A DNA stretch of 64,000 nucleotides from Phosphoribacter sp037045045 (GCA_037045045.1 JBAOHL010000004.1:372001-436000); one strand, 5' to 3'; shown: positions 19,161 to 27,996, counted from the first letter of the stretch. Numbers and translations: made by a program. Notes: a model not told the origin generated them from the letters alone.

Positions 19161-20114
19161 GTGACCGACCCAACGACCCTCGAGGTACGCGACGTCATCA
19201 TCGTCGGCTCGGGTCCGGCCGGCTACACGGCGGCCGTTTACGCCGCTCGGGCGAGCCTGGGACCGTTGCTCTTCGAGGGGTCGGTGACGGCGGGCGGTGC
19301 GCTGATGAACACCACCGAGGTGGAGAACTTCCCCGGATTCCGCGACGGGATCATGGGCCCGGATCTCATGGAGGCGATGCGCGCACAAGCCGAGCGGTTC
19401 GGCACCGAGTTCGTCACCGACGACGTCGTGTCGATGAGCCTGGACGGCGCGGTCAAGACGGTGACGGACGGGGAGGGCACGACGTATGCCGCCCGGGCGG
19501 TCATCCTTGCCATGGGGTCGGCCTATCGCGAGCTGGGGCTGCCACAGGAGAAGCGACTCTCGGGCCACGGGGTGTCCTGGTGCGCCACCTGCGACGGCTT
19601 CTTCTTCCGCGATCAGGACATCGCCGTCGTCGGCGGTGGCGACTCGGCCATCGAGGAGGCGACCTTCCTCACGAAGTTCGCGAGATCGGTCACCATCATC
19701 CACCGCCGAGACCAGCTGCGCGCCTCGAAAATCATGGCCGACCGGGCGTTCGCGAACGACAAGATCCGTTTCACGTGGAACTCCGAGGTCGTGGCCCTGC
19801 ACGGCGAGGACAAGCTCACCGGCATCACCGTGCGGGACACGGTGACCGGGGAGGCCCGGGACGTCCCGGTGACCGGTCTGTTCGTCGCCATCGGCCACGA
19901 CCCACGTAGTGAGCTCGTCCGGGGCGCGGTGGACCTGGACCCTTCCGGATACGTCGTGGTATCCGAGCGCTCCACTCGGACCACCCTCGACGGGGTCTTC
20001 GCCTGCGGCGATCTCGTGGACCACACCTACCGCCAGGCGGTGACGGCCGCCGGGACCGGGTGCGCCGCCGCGTTGGACGCCGAACACTTCCTCGCTGCAC
20101 TCGCGGACGGCTGA
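19161..20114 (+). CDS. trxB: Thioredoxin-disulfide reductase
   Basis: 317 aa from GTG 19161 with AGGAG upstream. Reduces thioredoxin with NADPH through FAD. FAD motif GSGPAGYTAAVYAAR (about residues 16-30), redox pair in WCATCDGFFF (CATC, near residue 140), NADPH motif VGGGDSAIEEA, and the C-terminal GVFACGDLVDHTYRQA are all canonical. Upstream lies a SigR/SigH-like promoter and downstream trxA, so the thioredoxin couple is probably disulfide-stress induced. The start codon overlaps a GTTTCACGTGA sequence resembling most of a parS site. Confidence 0.95.
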   Translation: MTDPTTLEVRDVIIVGSGPAGYTAAVYAARASLGPLLFEGSVTAGGALMNTTEVENFPGFRDGIMGPDLMEAMRAQAERFGTEFVTDDVVSMSLDGAVKTVTDGEGTTYAARAVILAMGSAYRELGLPQEKRLSGHGVSWCATCDGFFFRDQDIAVVGGGDSAIEEATFLTKFARSVTIIHRRDQLRASKIMADRAFANDKIRFTWNSEVVALHGEDKLTGITVRDTVTGEARDVPVTGLFVAIGHDPRSELVRGAVDLDPSGYVVVSERSTRTTLDGVFACGDLVDHTYRQAVTAAGTGCAAALDAEHFLAALADG

Positions 20115-20263
20115 CGTCGCCAGGTGGGTGCAACTCACCGTGGCGCCTGCCCCGCCGGGTGAGCGAGGCGTTTCGGTTGAGGCACTGTCGGTTCCCTCGG
20201 GTACCGTGCCAAGGGCAGCCAGCGGCCTCCCCCCTCACCCCCCTTACCCCCGGAAGGACCCTC

Positions 20264-20590
20264 ATGGGCGACATCCCCGCCACCACCGACGCCACCTTCG
20301 ACCAGGACGTGCTGGCCAGCAGTAAGCCGGTCCTCGTCGACTTCTGGGCCGAGTGGTGCGGGCCCTGCAAGCAGATCTCGCCGGTTCTCGAGGAGATCTA
20401 CGCCGAACACAAGGATCGCTTGTCCATCGTCAAACTCGACACCGACTCCAACCCGGCGACGACCGCGCGCTACGGCGTCACCGGCATCCCGACGCTGAAC
20501 GTCTACCTCGGCGGCCAGGTCGTCAAGACCATCGTCGGCGCGAAGCCGAAGCGAATGCTGGTGCGCGAACTCGAGGAGTACTTGGGCTGA
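20264..20590 (+). CDS. trxA: Thioredoxin
   Basis: 108 aa from ATG 20264 with GGAAGGA upstream. Active site WCGPCK at about residues 30-35, cis-proline in TGIPTLNVYLGG; standard length. Protein disulfide reductant recycled by TrxB encoded 150 bases upstream. That 150-base gap may contain a second promoter. The 3' end overlaps the end of the opposing GNAT ORF by 68 bases. Confidence 0.95.
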   Translation: MGDIPATTDATFDQDVLASSKPVLVDFWAEWCGPCKQISPVLEEIYAEHKDRLSIVKLDTDSNPATTARYGVTGIPTLNVYLGGQVVKTIVGAKPKRMLVRELEEYLG

Positions 20591-21449
20591 ATGGCCCGCC
20601 GGCCTGCGGTGGGCCAGGCGTTCCCTGTCGATTGGCCGTGCCCACCGGCGGCGGAACGGAGATGCCGCGCACCGGCGTGAGCAGCCGCTCGACAGCCTGT
20701 TCCACTTCGGCGCGCCAACGCAAGACGGTGCGCAGGTCCAACCGCAACCGCGGGTATGCCGGGTGGTCGCGCACCGTGTGGAACCCCACGGCCGTGAGGA
20801 AGTCCACCGGGAGCAGGCAGCTCTCCGGATCCTCTGGCATCCCAGAGACGCCCGCTCGCCCGTCTCGTTCGCCGGACGACGTGCCTGACAACGCGTCCGC
20901 CTCAACCGGGCGGCCGTCGCCGTCCCATCGCGGAGCCGCGGCACCGACCGCTGTGGGCTCGCTGCGTCGCCGCCCGTCGCGGGGTGCCTCGTCGCTGGCG
21001 ATGGACTCGGGCTCGGTGCGCCCTCGGGTCGTCCCGAAGGCCTCGATCGCCCGGATGCGCCGGCGTACGAGGTCTTTCGCCGCGGATTGGACGAGCACCC
21101 GACCAAGTCCCTGACCGGCGTATTCCGCCGCGATACGCCCCGTGATGAGCAGCACCGCGTCCGCCGAGACCGGTGTCGTCGGGAAGGCGAAGGCTCTCGG
21201 GACGAGGTGTGCGGGCGCGTAGCTGAGGTAACCGGCGGGGACGTCGTCGACGTAGACGATCCGACCAGGTGCCCCCCACTCGAGCAGAGCCGAGGTCAAC
21301 CAACCGCGCTTGGCGCGCGCCGAGTCCCCGCTCCCTCTCGCCGATCGCCATGACTGCGCCGGGGTCCGCTCCCAGAACGCACAGTGGCGGCACGGCTCCA
21401 CGACGTCGGCCAAGCGGTCCACAGTGAGCGCCCGGACGGTTCGACCCAT
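20523..21449 (-). CDS. GNAT family N-acetyltransferase
   Basis: About 308 aa from ATG 21449 (AAAGGG upstream; a GTG two codons earlier is possible). The acetyl-CoA fold is seen in VYVDDVPAGYLSYAPAHL, VLLITGRIAAEYAGQGLGRV and LVQSAAKDLVRRRIRAIEAF, followed by a charged Arg/Glu-rich insertion and FLTAVGFHTVRDHPAYPRLR. This GNAT family sits between trxA and parB in many actinobacteria; substrate unknown. The C-terminal about 60 residues after VERLLTPV look non-conserved and the ORF runs 68 bases into trxA, so the true end may be earlier or altered by a frameshift. Confidence 0.72.
   Translation of the reverse strand: MGRTVRALTVDRLADVVEPCRHCAFWERTPAQSWRSARGSGDSARAKRGWLTSALLEWGAPGRIVYVDDVPAGYLSYAPAHLVPRAFAFPTTPVSADAVLLITGRIAAEYAGQGLGRVLVQSAAKDLVRRRIRAIEAFGTTRGRTEPESIASDEAPRDGRRRSEPTAVGAAAPRWDGDGRPVEADALSGTSSGERDGRAGVSGMPEDPESCLLPVDFLTAVGFHTVRDHPAYPRLRLDLRTVLRWRAEVEQAVERLLTPVRGISVPPPVGTANRQGTPGPPQAGGPFSPSTPRVRAPAFASASRRRWS
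20593..20615 (+). terminator. Hairpin just after trxA
   Basis: GGCCCGCC at 20593-20600 and GGTGGGCC at 20608-20615 form an 8-bp stem with one mismatch and a 7-base loop, three bases after the trxA stop. There is no T-tract, as is usual in high-GC actinobacteria. It also lies within the 3' end of the opposing GNAT ORF. Confidence 0.4.
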
Positions 21450-21505
21450 GCCCACCGCCCTTTCGACATTCCACCAATACCGTTGTGGGACAATGGATTA
21501 CGTGG

Positions 21506-22681
21506 CTAGGAAGCCTCGACCCCCATTCTCTCCAGAATGCGGTGAAGGTCGTCAACTGAAGCGAAGTCGATGGTCACGCGCCCCTTACGCCGCCCGAGCG
21601 CAACTCGCACCTGCGTGTCGAAGGCGTCGGCCATCCGCGCGGCAAGGTCCTCGAGCTGGGCATCTGGCGTGGTGTGCCGGGCAGGTCGACGGGCGGGGCT
21701 ACCCGAGTCGAGGCCCAGGGCGACGATCTCCTCGACCGACCGTACCGACAGTCCCTCGGCCACGATCCGCTGAGCGAGCCGTTCCATGGCCGCCGCGTCG
21801 GACAGTCCGAGCAGCGCCCTGGCGTGGCCGGCGCTGAGCACTCCGGCGGCAACCCGCCGCTGGACGATGGCCGGCAGCCTGAGCAATCGCAACGTGTTGC
21901 TGACCTGCGGTCGCGACCGTCCGACCCGAGTGGCCAGCTCGTCCTGGGTGCAGCCGAAATCGTCGAGCAGCTGTTGGTATGCCGCGGCCTCCTCGAGTGG
22001 GTTGAGCTGACTGCGGTGCAGGTTCTCCAGCAGGGCATCGCGCAGGAGTTCGTCATCCGCAGTGGCCTTGATGATCGCCGGAACATGATCGAGCCCGGCC
22101 TGCGCGGCGGCCCGCCACCGCCGCTCTCCGACGACGAGCTCGAACCGCACGGGTTCGCCATCGCTCGTCGGCGCCGGAGGCTCCAGCGGGCGGACGACGA
22201 TGGGCTGGAGGATGCCGATCTGACCGATCGAGGAGACGAGTTCGGCGAGTTCGTCCTCGTCGAACACGGTGCGCGGCTGTCGCGGGTTGGGCCGGATCGC
22301 CGCGAGGGGCAGCTCGGCGAACGTCAGGCCGGGCACGGCCCGCAAGCCATCCTCGGATACGCGAGGGTCGGGGACGGAGTCGGGACGCCCGCTCGCGGGG
22401 GCGTGGGGGTCGAACCCCGGCGCCGGCGAGCTCCCGGAGAGTCCAGGCTCCCAATGGCGGCCGGCGAGCTCGTCGGAGCGCGCGACGCCGTGAGTGTCGT
22501 CGCCCGTGATTCGCTCGACGATGGCAGTTTCGTCGAGCGAAATGTCAGTGATGCCACTGGCATGAGCCCCGGGCGCCGGCGCGCGCCCGAAGAACACGTC
22601 GGCGGGCCGATGCTCGCCTTGGGCGCTCGTGGGGATCAGGGCCCCTAGCCCTCGACCGAGGGCAGGGCGCTTGTCGTTCAT
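21506..22681 (-). CDS. parB: Chromosome partitioning protein ParB
   Basis: 391 aa from ATG 22681, which overlaps the parA stop (ATGA). N-terminal MNDKRPALGRGLGALIP is the typical actinobacterial ParB start, followed by a variable linker. The CTPase/ParB domain (LPLAAIRPNPRQPRTVFDED, GERRWRAAAQAG, LLENLHRSQLNPLEEAAAYQ), a helix-turn-helix (TQDELATRVGRSRPQVSNTL) and a C-terminal dimerisation region follow. It binds parS sites (two nearby, one within parA) and with ParA segregates the origin. Confidence 0.95.
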   Translation of the reverse strand: MNDKRPALGRGLGALIPTSAQGEHRPADVFFGRAPAPGAHASGITDISLDETAIVERITGDDTHGVARSDELAGRHWEPGLSGSSPAPGFDPHAPASGRPDSVPDPRVSEDGLRAVPGLTFAELPLAAIRPNPRQPRTVFDEDELAELVSSIGQIGILQPIVVRPLEPPAPTSDGEPVRFELVVGERRWRAAAQAGLDHVPAIIKATADDELLRDALLENLHRSQLNPLEEAAAYQQLLDDFGCTQDELATRVGRSRPQVSNTLRLLRLPAIVQRRVAAGVLSAGHARALLGLSDAAAMERLAQRIVAEGLSVRSVEEIVALGLDSGSPARRPARHTTPDAQLEDLAARMADAFDTQVRVALGRRKGRVTIDFASVDDLHRILERMGVEAS

Positions 22682-23904
22682 CCGGCTCCTTCGCTGCGCT
22701 GACCGGCGAGGGCGCCGGCCCGGTCGGCGAGTTCACCGGCCGCCTCGAGGTAGGCCAAGGCGCCGCTACTCGCTGGGTCATAGGTCATCACGGTCTCGCC
22801 ATAGCTCGGCGCTTCCGACACGCGTACCGAGCGAGGAATCGCTGCGTTCAACGTCTGCGCCGGGAAGTGCTTGCGGACGTCGTCGGCGACTTGGGCGGAC
22901 AGCCGGGTGCGCCCGTCGAACATCGTCAAGAGGATGGTCGTGAGACGCAGACCGGGGTTGAGATGGGTGCGAATCAAGTCGATCGTCGTGATGAGTTGGG
23001 AGAGCCCCTCCAGCGCGTAGTACTCGCACTGGATGGGGATGAGGACCTCGCGGGCTGCCACGAACGCGTTGACCGTGAGTAACCCAAGGCTCGGCGGACA
23101 GTCGATGAAGACGTAGTCGTATCCCAGGCCCGCGCTTGGCTCCCCGCCGTTGGCGCCGAGCGCCTTCACGAGCCTGGTTTCCCGCGCCACCATCGCGACG
23201 AGCTCGATTTCCGCACCAGCCAAGTCGATGGTCGAGGGCACACAGTCAAGGCCTCGGATGGCGGTCGGTGTAACGACATCGTGGAGGTCGCGCCCCCCGA
23301 TGAGCACGTCGTAGACGGAGTCCACGCCTTGACGATGATCCACACCGAGGGCCGTGCTCGCATTGCCTTGCGGGTCGAGGTCGATCACCAGCACCTTGAG
23401 ACCACCCTGGGCTAAAGCTGCGGCGATGTTGACGGCCGTGGTCGTCTTGCCTACTCCACCCTTCTGATTGGCGACCGTGATGATCCTGGGTCGGTCCGGC
23501 CTGGGCAATCGCCTCTCACCCAGCTGGATACGGCGGCGTGCCTGGGCGGCCAACGCCTGTGCCATCGGCGTGTCATCGCCAGCGGGTGGAAACACCCCGA
23601 TCAACATGGCGTGGGAGGGGATGTTCTCATCCGGGGTGGAGGGTCCTGGTGGGACAAACTCGGTCGATGCCGCGGGGTCTGCGATTGCTCCAACGTGATC
23701 GGTACCGTGCAACCGCTGATCGGCTTGATCACGGTCGGAATGAACTCCATCGGTCGGGACTGCCCGAGACGTTTCACGTGAAACGCCGTTTGGTGCAGTT
23801 ACCAGGACGGTGGGAGGCCACCCCAGCCCCGTCGCGGCGCGGGCCGCCGATGTCGGCCAGCCCAGGGCGCTGGGTGCGGGGGACTCGTCCATGGCGAAAT
23901 CCAA
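22678..23904 (-). CDS. parA: Chromosome partitioning ATPase ParA (Soj)
   Basis: 408 aa as drawn from 23904. The deviant Walker A (NQKGGVGKTTTAVNIAAAL) lies near residue 150, with DLDPQGNAST and DYVFIDCPPSLG following, all canonical. The about 140 residues before the ATPase are longer than in classic ParA and low in recognisable structure (a P/S/D-rich segment then MAQALAAQARRRIQLG). A later start near 23550 (MAQALAAQ) is possible, but the longer frame stays open throughout. A perfect parS palindrome at 23771 lies inside this N-terminal coding part. Translationally coupled to parB. Confidence 0.92.
   Translation of the reverse strand: MDFAMDESPAPSALGWPTSAARAATGLGWPPTVLVTAPNGVSRETSRAVPTDGVHSDRDQADQRLHGTDHVGAIADPAASTEFVPPGPSTPDENIPSHAMLIGVFPPAGDDTPMAQALAAQARRRIQLGERRLPRPDRPRIITVANQKGGVGKTTTAVNIAAALAQGGLKVLVIDLDPQGNASTALGVDHRQGVDSVYDVLIGGRDLHDVVTPTAIRGLDCVPSTIDLAGAEIELVAMVARETRLVKALGANGGEPSAGLGYDYVFIDCPPSLGLLTVNAFVAAREVLIPIQCEYYALEGLSQLITTIDLIRTHLNPGLRLTTILLTMFDGRTRLSAQVADDVRKHFPAQTLNAAIPRSVRVSEAPSYGETVMTYDPASSGALAYLEAAGELADRAGALAGQRSEGAG
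23771..23784. promoter_or_regulatory. parS site inside parA
   Basis: The 14-bp palindrome GTTTCACGTGAAAC matches the core of the bacterial parS consensus; the flanking bases (c and g) make a 16-bp palindrome at 23770-23785. It is the expected loading site for ParB. It encodes residues about 40-45 of ParA in the N-terminal extension. Confidence 0.92.
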
Positions 23905-24029
23905 TCACAGCGGTTGGCCGACTCGCGGACGTCATCCACACCCTGCTCTGAGTGTCGTGCCCCGGCGTGTTCTGGGTACGACAGCGCGGCAGCGGTGGCG
24001 AGCAGGGAACGGCCGATGCCGGATACGCG

Positions 24030-24860
24030 CTACCTACGAGGTCGTTTGCGCCCGCGGGGTCGGACCGTCGATGGGGGTCGGTGGGGTGCGCTCGCTCGGA
24101 TCTCGACCACCGTGGTCGGCGTCGGGAGCACGCTGCCGCCGTATTCGACGATGCGGGCCACTCGACCCCCGGTCGCAGCAATCGCCGCGGAGTCGCGCTG
24201 AGCCTCGGATGACGCCGTGGAACCTTTGACTGCGAGCAGGACGCCATCGGGTGCCACCAAGGGCAGGCACCACGAGGCGAGCCGAGCCAACGGTGCCACC
24301 GCGCGTGCCGTGACCACCGGTGCCGCCAGCTGACCGCGGAGGGCCTCAGCACGGGCCCGCCGCACCGTGACGTTGGGCAGATCGAGTTCGGCCCTGGCCG
24401 CATCGAGCCAAGCAACTCGACGAGCAAGAGGCTCGACGAGTGTGACCCTCAGGTCGGGCCGGGCGATGGCCAGCACCAGACCCGGCAGCCCCGCCCCGCT
24501 GCCCACGTCGATAACGCAGAGATCCTGTCCGATCCCCAGGTGCAGCGCGGCACAGTTGAGCACGTGGCGCTCCCAGAGACGCTCGGCCTCCCGGGGCCCG
24601 AGCAAGCCATGGGTGATCCCCGTGGAACCAAGCAAGGCAACGTATCGCCGGACGGTGTCGGATCGGGGACCGAACAACTCGTCAATCGCAGCGGAAACCC
24701 ACCCCGCCGCAGGCCCCATTCCTTCCCAAGTGGCAGTCGCAACCTCCGAGCGTTCGTCATCCGTCGTCTGGTCCGACCTCGCGGGGGCTCTCCGGCCTTC
24801 GGTCGCGTCCAGGTCCACCTTCGCGGGTTCGCTCGAGGGCAGCGGAATGTCGCGCGGCAT
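24030..24860 (-). CDS. rsmG: 16S rRNA (guanine527-N7)-methyltransferase RsmG
   Basis: 276 aa from ATG 24860. The S-adenosylmethionine motif VIDVGSGAGLPGLVLAIA (about residue 118), preceded by LWERHVLNCAAL, is diagnostic of RsmG/GidB, which methylates G527 of 16S rRNA. The about 45-residue charged N-terminal stretch before WVSAAIDELFG is longer than usual, and an internal start cannot be excluded. Located between jag and parA in the conserved rpmH-rnpA-yidD-yidC-jag-rsmG-parAB order. Confidence 0.92.
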   Translation of the reverse strand: MPRDIPLPSSEPAKVDLDATEGRRAPARSDQTTDDERSEVATATWEGMGPAAGWVSAAIDELFGPRSDTVRRYVALLGSTGITHGLLGPREAERLWERHVLNCAALHLGIGQDLCVIDVGSGAGLPGLVLAIARPDLRVTLVEPLARRVAWLDAARAELDLPNVTVRRARAEALRGQLAAPVVTARAVAPLARLASWCLPLVAPDGVLLAVKGSTASSEAQRDSAAIAATGGRVARIVEYGGSVLPTPTTVVEIRASAPHRPPSTVRPRGRKRPRR

Positions 24861-24887
24861 CAGGCGACCCGCCTCACCTGCGCCACC

Positions 24888-24901
24888 GTTTCACGTGAAA
24901 C
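24888..24901. promoter_or_regulatory. parS site between jag and rsmG
   Basis: A second perfect GTTTCACGTGAAAC palindrome in the 48-base spacer between the jag stop (24909) and the rsmG start (24860). Together with the copy 1.1 kb to the left it forms the ParB loading zone about 5 kb from dnaA. Confidence 0.92.
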
Positions 24902-24908
24902 GCCCGAC

Positions 24909-25814
24909 CTACGACGGTCGAATGACGATATGACGGTGCGGTTCGATTCCTTCGGACTCGGAAACCAAGCCGGCGGCGGTGACCTCGTCGTGGACCACCT
25001 TTCGTTCAAAGGCCGACATGTCGGCTAGCGCCTGCTGCTCGCCAGACGCGCGGACCTGCTCGATTGCCGTGCGTGCCAACTCCACCAACGACGAACGACG
25101 CTCGGCACGGAACCCCGCGACATCGAGCATGAGCCGGCTTCGCTCCCCAGTGGCGGTCTGGACCGCGAGGCGGGTGAGCTCTTGAAGGGCCTCGAGTACG
25201 CGTCCGTCGGGACCAACGAGCCGCCGCGGCACACGCCCCTCGTCAGAGTCCACGATGGCCACGGCGGCACGATCCCCGTCGATGTCCACGTCAATGTCGC
25301 CGTCGAGGTCGGCGATATCCAGCAGGCGTTCAAGGAAGTCCGCGGCAACCTCGCCCTCTCGTTCGAGGATGGCCAAACGGGATCGTCGCCCCTTGCCGCC
25401 CATGGGGGCTGCTGCGCCTGACTCGTCGGTGACCCCCTCACCTGCGTCGACCTGCTCCCCTGTCGCCTCATCCCGACCTGTGTCGACTGCACCAGCCTCG
25501 ACTTCCGCGCGTGCGTCGCTGAGCTGGGCTCCCTCGACGTCCTGCGCTGCGGCGTCATCCCGACCCCCGCCGTCCCCGGTCGGACCGTCCGGTCCGTCGG
25601 TCGCGGCGAGATCCGCTCCGGACGGCTCGTCCGCGTCGCTCTGCGAGTCGCCGTAGCTCTGGGGATCGGCGACGTCGTGCACTGTCTCCGGGATGGTGCC
25701 ACCGTCGACGTCGGGGGCCCTTCCCTCGTCTCGCGCGTCCCTCGCTTCGTCTTCGGTGGAGCCGTCCTCCACGTTGCCCGTCACCGGCATACCCGTCGCT
25801 TGGTTCATCGTCAC
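24909..25814 (-). CDS. Jag/KhpB-type R3H-KH RNA-binding protein
   Basis: 301 aa from GTG 25814 (GGAAC upstream; ATG 25808 is an alternative). The last about 165 residues hold a KH-like region (ADFLERLLDIADLDGDIDVD, RLVGPDGRVLEALQELTRL) and the R3H motif (RRSSLVELARTAIEQV..., MSAFERKVVHDEV...). The N-terminal about 140 residues are extremely acidic and Gly/Asp/Glu-rich, which is much longer than in typical Jag proteins. Lies between yidC and rsmG; the family affects RNA metabolism and cell-wall growth. Confidence 0.9.
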   Translation of the reverse strand: MTMNQATGMPVTGNVEDGSTEDEARDARDEGRAPDVDGGTIPETVHDVADPQSYGDSQSDADEPSGADLAATDGPDGPTGDGGGRDDAAAQDVEGAQLSDARAEVEAGAVDTGRDEATGEQVDAGEGVTDESGAAAPMGGKGRRSRLAILEREGEVAADFLERLLDIADLDGDIDVDIDGDRAAVAIVDSDEGRVPRRLVGPDGRVLEALQELTRLAVQTATGERSRLMLDVAGFRAERRSSLVELARTAIEQVRASGEQQALADMSAFERKVVHDEVTAAGLVSESEGIEPHRHIVIRPS

Positions 25815-25880
25815 GTCAGTTCCTTGATTCGCGGCCCAGGGGGCCTGCTGTCGTCGTCCTGTCGGGTACTCCCGAATGCG

Positions 25881-27038
25881 CTATCCCGACGGGGCCGCGT
25901 CGCTTGGACCTCGGCCACGCGGGGGCCCGCCGTCCGGTCCCCGGGTGGGGTCCGTGGGCCATGCGTCGGTGGAGGCCGTGGGCCATGCCTCGGTGGCGTC
26001 CGCAGGCCCTGCCGCCGATCCCTGGCCTATCCCAGGTGGACGAGTGGGCCGGCTCTTCTTGCTCCGCTTCTTGCCCATCGGCTGCTGGCGTTGGCGACTG
26101 GCAGACGGCTCATCGGCCGCGGTGGTCCCGTCTGAGCCGCTCGAGACACCGTCCTGCACCGGGCCCGTCAGGCCCTTGACCGTCGGCCCCTCATATGCCC
26201 GACCCTTACGCTGGCGGCGTGCCTGCAGATCACGCTCGGCTTGCGAGCCCGGGGCGGGCAGCCGCCGGATCACGTAGAACTGCTGCCCCATGGACCACAT
26301 GTTCGTCGTCAGCCAGTACAGCAACACCCCGATGGGGAAGTTGATCCCCGAGATCGCGAAGAACACCGGCATGACGTAGAGGATGACCTTCTGCTGCTTC
26401 ATGAACGGGTTGTCCAGCGCAGAGTCCGGCATGTTCTTGCGCATGAGCTGGCGCTGAGTCGTGAACTGGGTGAGCGACATCAGGGCGATGAGCACCACCG
26501 TGACGACCTTGGTCGCGACATCGGTCGCCCCGAGGAACGTCGACGAGAAGGGCGCGCCGAAGATGTTCGAGGACTCGATCTGAGCGGCGATGTCCGGCGT
26601 GATCGGTCCGATCGCACCGTGGCGTCCCTCCGCGATCGCCTTCAGGTTGTTGAGGACCGTGAAGAGCGCGAAGAAGAACGGGGACTGGAGCAGGATCGGC
26701 ATACACGAGGAGAACGGGTTCGTGCCCGTCCGCTTGTACAGCGCCATCGTTTCCTGCGTCATCGCCTGACGCGACTCAGGATCGCTCTTGCCCTTGTACT
26801 TCGCCTGGATCTTCTGCATCTCGGGCTGGATGAGCTGCATCCGCCGCGACGAGTGGATCTGCCTGACGAACAGTGGAATAAGAACGATCCGGACAATGAG
26901 CGTCAGCCCGACGATCGAGAGCGCCCAGCCCCACCCACCGCCGATGCCGATAAGGCTCCAGAGCTTGTGCCAGGCCAGCATGACCCACGCCTCGCCGACC
27001 ATGATCGGGCTCAGCAGGGTGTTGAAGAAGTCGCCCAC
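25881..27038 (-). CDS. yidC: Membrane protein insertase YidC
   Basis: 385 aa from ATG 27038. Five membrane segments in the actinobacterial YidC layout: WALSIVGLTLIVRIVLIPLF, PFFFALFTVLNNL, VVTVVLIALMSLTQF, VILYVMPVFFAISGINFPIG and VLLYWLTTNMWSMGQQ. The hydrophilic groove arginine is in IVRIVLIPLFVRQ. The tail after about residue 280 is basic (KGRAYEGP, GKKRSKKSRP) then low-complexity, consistent with ribosome contact. Lies between yidD and jag. Confidence 0.93.
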   Translation of the reverse strand: MGDFFNTLLSPIMVGEAWVMLAWHKLWSLIGIGGGWGWALSIVGLTLIVRIVLIPLFVRQIHSSRRMQLIQPEMQKIQAKYKGKSDPESRQAMTQETMALYKRTGTNPFSSCMPILLQSPFFFALFTVLNNLKAIAEGRHGAIGPITPDIAAQIESSNIFGAPFSSTFLGATDVATKVVTVVLIALMSLTQFTTQRQLMRKNMPDSALDNPFMKQQKVILYVMPVFFAISGINFPIGVLLYWLTTNMWSMGQQFYVIRRLPAPGSQAERDLQARRQRKGRAYEGPTVKGLTGPVQDGVSSGSDGTTAADEPSASRQRQQPMGKKRSKKSRPTRPPGIGQGSAAGPADATEAWPTASTDAWPTDPTRGPDGGPPRGRGPSDAAPSG

Positions 27039-27123
27039 GACAGTCCTTGCTCGTATGATGAGACAGTCGTCTCACCTGATGGTGGCGGGTCCGCGGTCGT
27101 CTGCCGCTGGCCCGCCGCGGTGG

Positions 27124-27564
27124 TCAGGGGGAGGCGCTGCGGGCGCCCGGCCCGTGCTCCCGTGCGGGAACGTGATCGACGCCCCCGGGGTTCCAGGGGT
27201 GGCACCGGCCCAGGCGACGCAGCGCGAGCCACGAGCCCTTGAGCGGGCCGTAGCGTTGCAGCGCGGTCACGGCATAGGCCGAGCACGAGGGGTAGAAGCG
27301 GCACTGTTGGGCGAGCATCGGCGAGACGAGCCATTGGTACGCGCGGATGGCCCACACCAGTGGCAGCGCGAGGATGGAGCCGAGCGTGCGGGCTCCGGAC
27401 CCCTGCGACGTTGACCATTCCAGCGATGAATCACCGCACACCGAGCCCTCCGGCGCTCCGTCCTCCGGCGCCGGCAACCCGGGCGCAGCGTCCTCGAGGT
27501 CCGAGACCTCGAGAGCTGGCATGCCGAGCGCCGAGGCCTCGGTCACCCTCGCCGACGATTTCAC
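27124..27564 (-). CDS. yidD: Membrane protein insertion efficiency factor YidD
   Basis: 146 aa from GTG 27564, overlapping the rnpA stop (GTGA). The core is canonical: IRAYQWLVSPMLAQQCRFYP followed by SCSAYAVTALQRYG and the Cys-containing GRCHPWNPGGVDHVP. The first about 60 residues are acidic and not part of the family domain, so a later start (near ALPLVWAIRAYQW) is possible, but coupling to rnpA supports 27564. Assists YidC-dependent insertion. Confidence 0.9.
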   Translation of the reverse strand: MKSSARVTEASALGMPALEVSDLEDAAPGLPAPEDGAPEGSVCGDSSLEWSTSQGSGARTLGSILALPLVWAIRAYQWLVSPMLAQQCRFYPSCSAYAVTALQRYGPLKGSWLALRRLGRCHPWNPGGVDHVPAREHGPGARSASP

Positions 27565-27989
27565 CGACCGGCCCTGCTCGTCCGGACCCGCTCGAGTGCT
27601 CGGGTCATGAGCCGGTCGACCTCGCTACCCAGGTCCTCGAAACTCGCCGCGGCCGCGGCCGGAGTGGCCCGGATGACGATGTCGACGCCCGCGGGTATGC
27701 CGTCCAGTCGCGCCGCGACGAGCGCCCGCAGCCGACGTCGGGTGTGATTGCGAACGACTGCGCAGCCGACGGTCCGGCCAACGGAAAAGCCGACCCGAGC
27801 CGCGTTCGCCCCACCGGGGGTGAGAAAGGACGTGGCCCCGGTGGGGTCGCCAGGCGAACTCGCCGCGTTCGGGTCGCGCCGGGAGAGCTGAACCACGACG
27901 AGCGATCCACCCGCGCGCGCGCCCCTAGGGCTGCGTGCCACCGCACGGAAGTCGGCGGACCGGCGTAGTCGGTGCCGAGCGGGCAGCAC
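27561..27989 (-). CDS. rnpA: Ribonuclease P protein component
   Basis: 142 aa from GTG 27989 (VLPARHRLRRSADFRAVARS), the usual RnpA opening; the open frame extends upstream but lacks support. Contains the RNA-binding signature VGCAVVRNHTRRRLRALVAA. Processes tRNA 5' ends with RNase P RNA. Lies seven bases after rpmH and overlaps yidD, so rpmH-rnpA-yidD-yidC are probably one transcript. Confidence 0.93.
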   Translation of the reverse strand: MLPARHRLRRSADFRAVARSPRGARAGGSLVVVQLSRRDPNAASSPGDPTGATSFLTPGGANAARVGFSVGRTVGCAVVRNHTRRRLRALVAARLDGIPAGVDIVIRATPAAAAASFEDLGSEVDRLMTRALERVRTSRAGR

Positions 27990-27996
27990 GTCGGCC

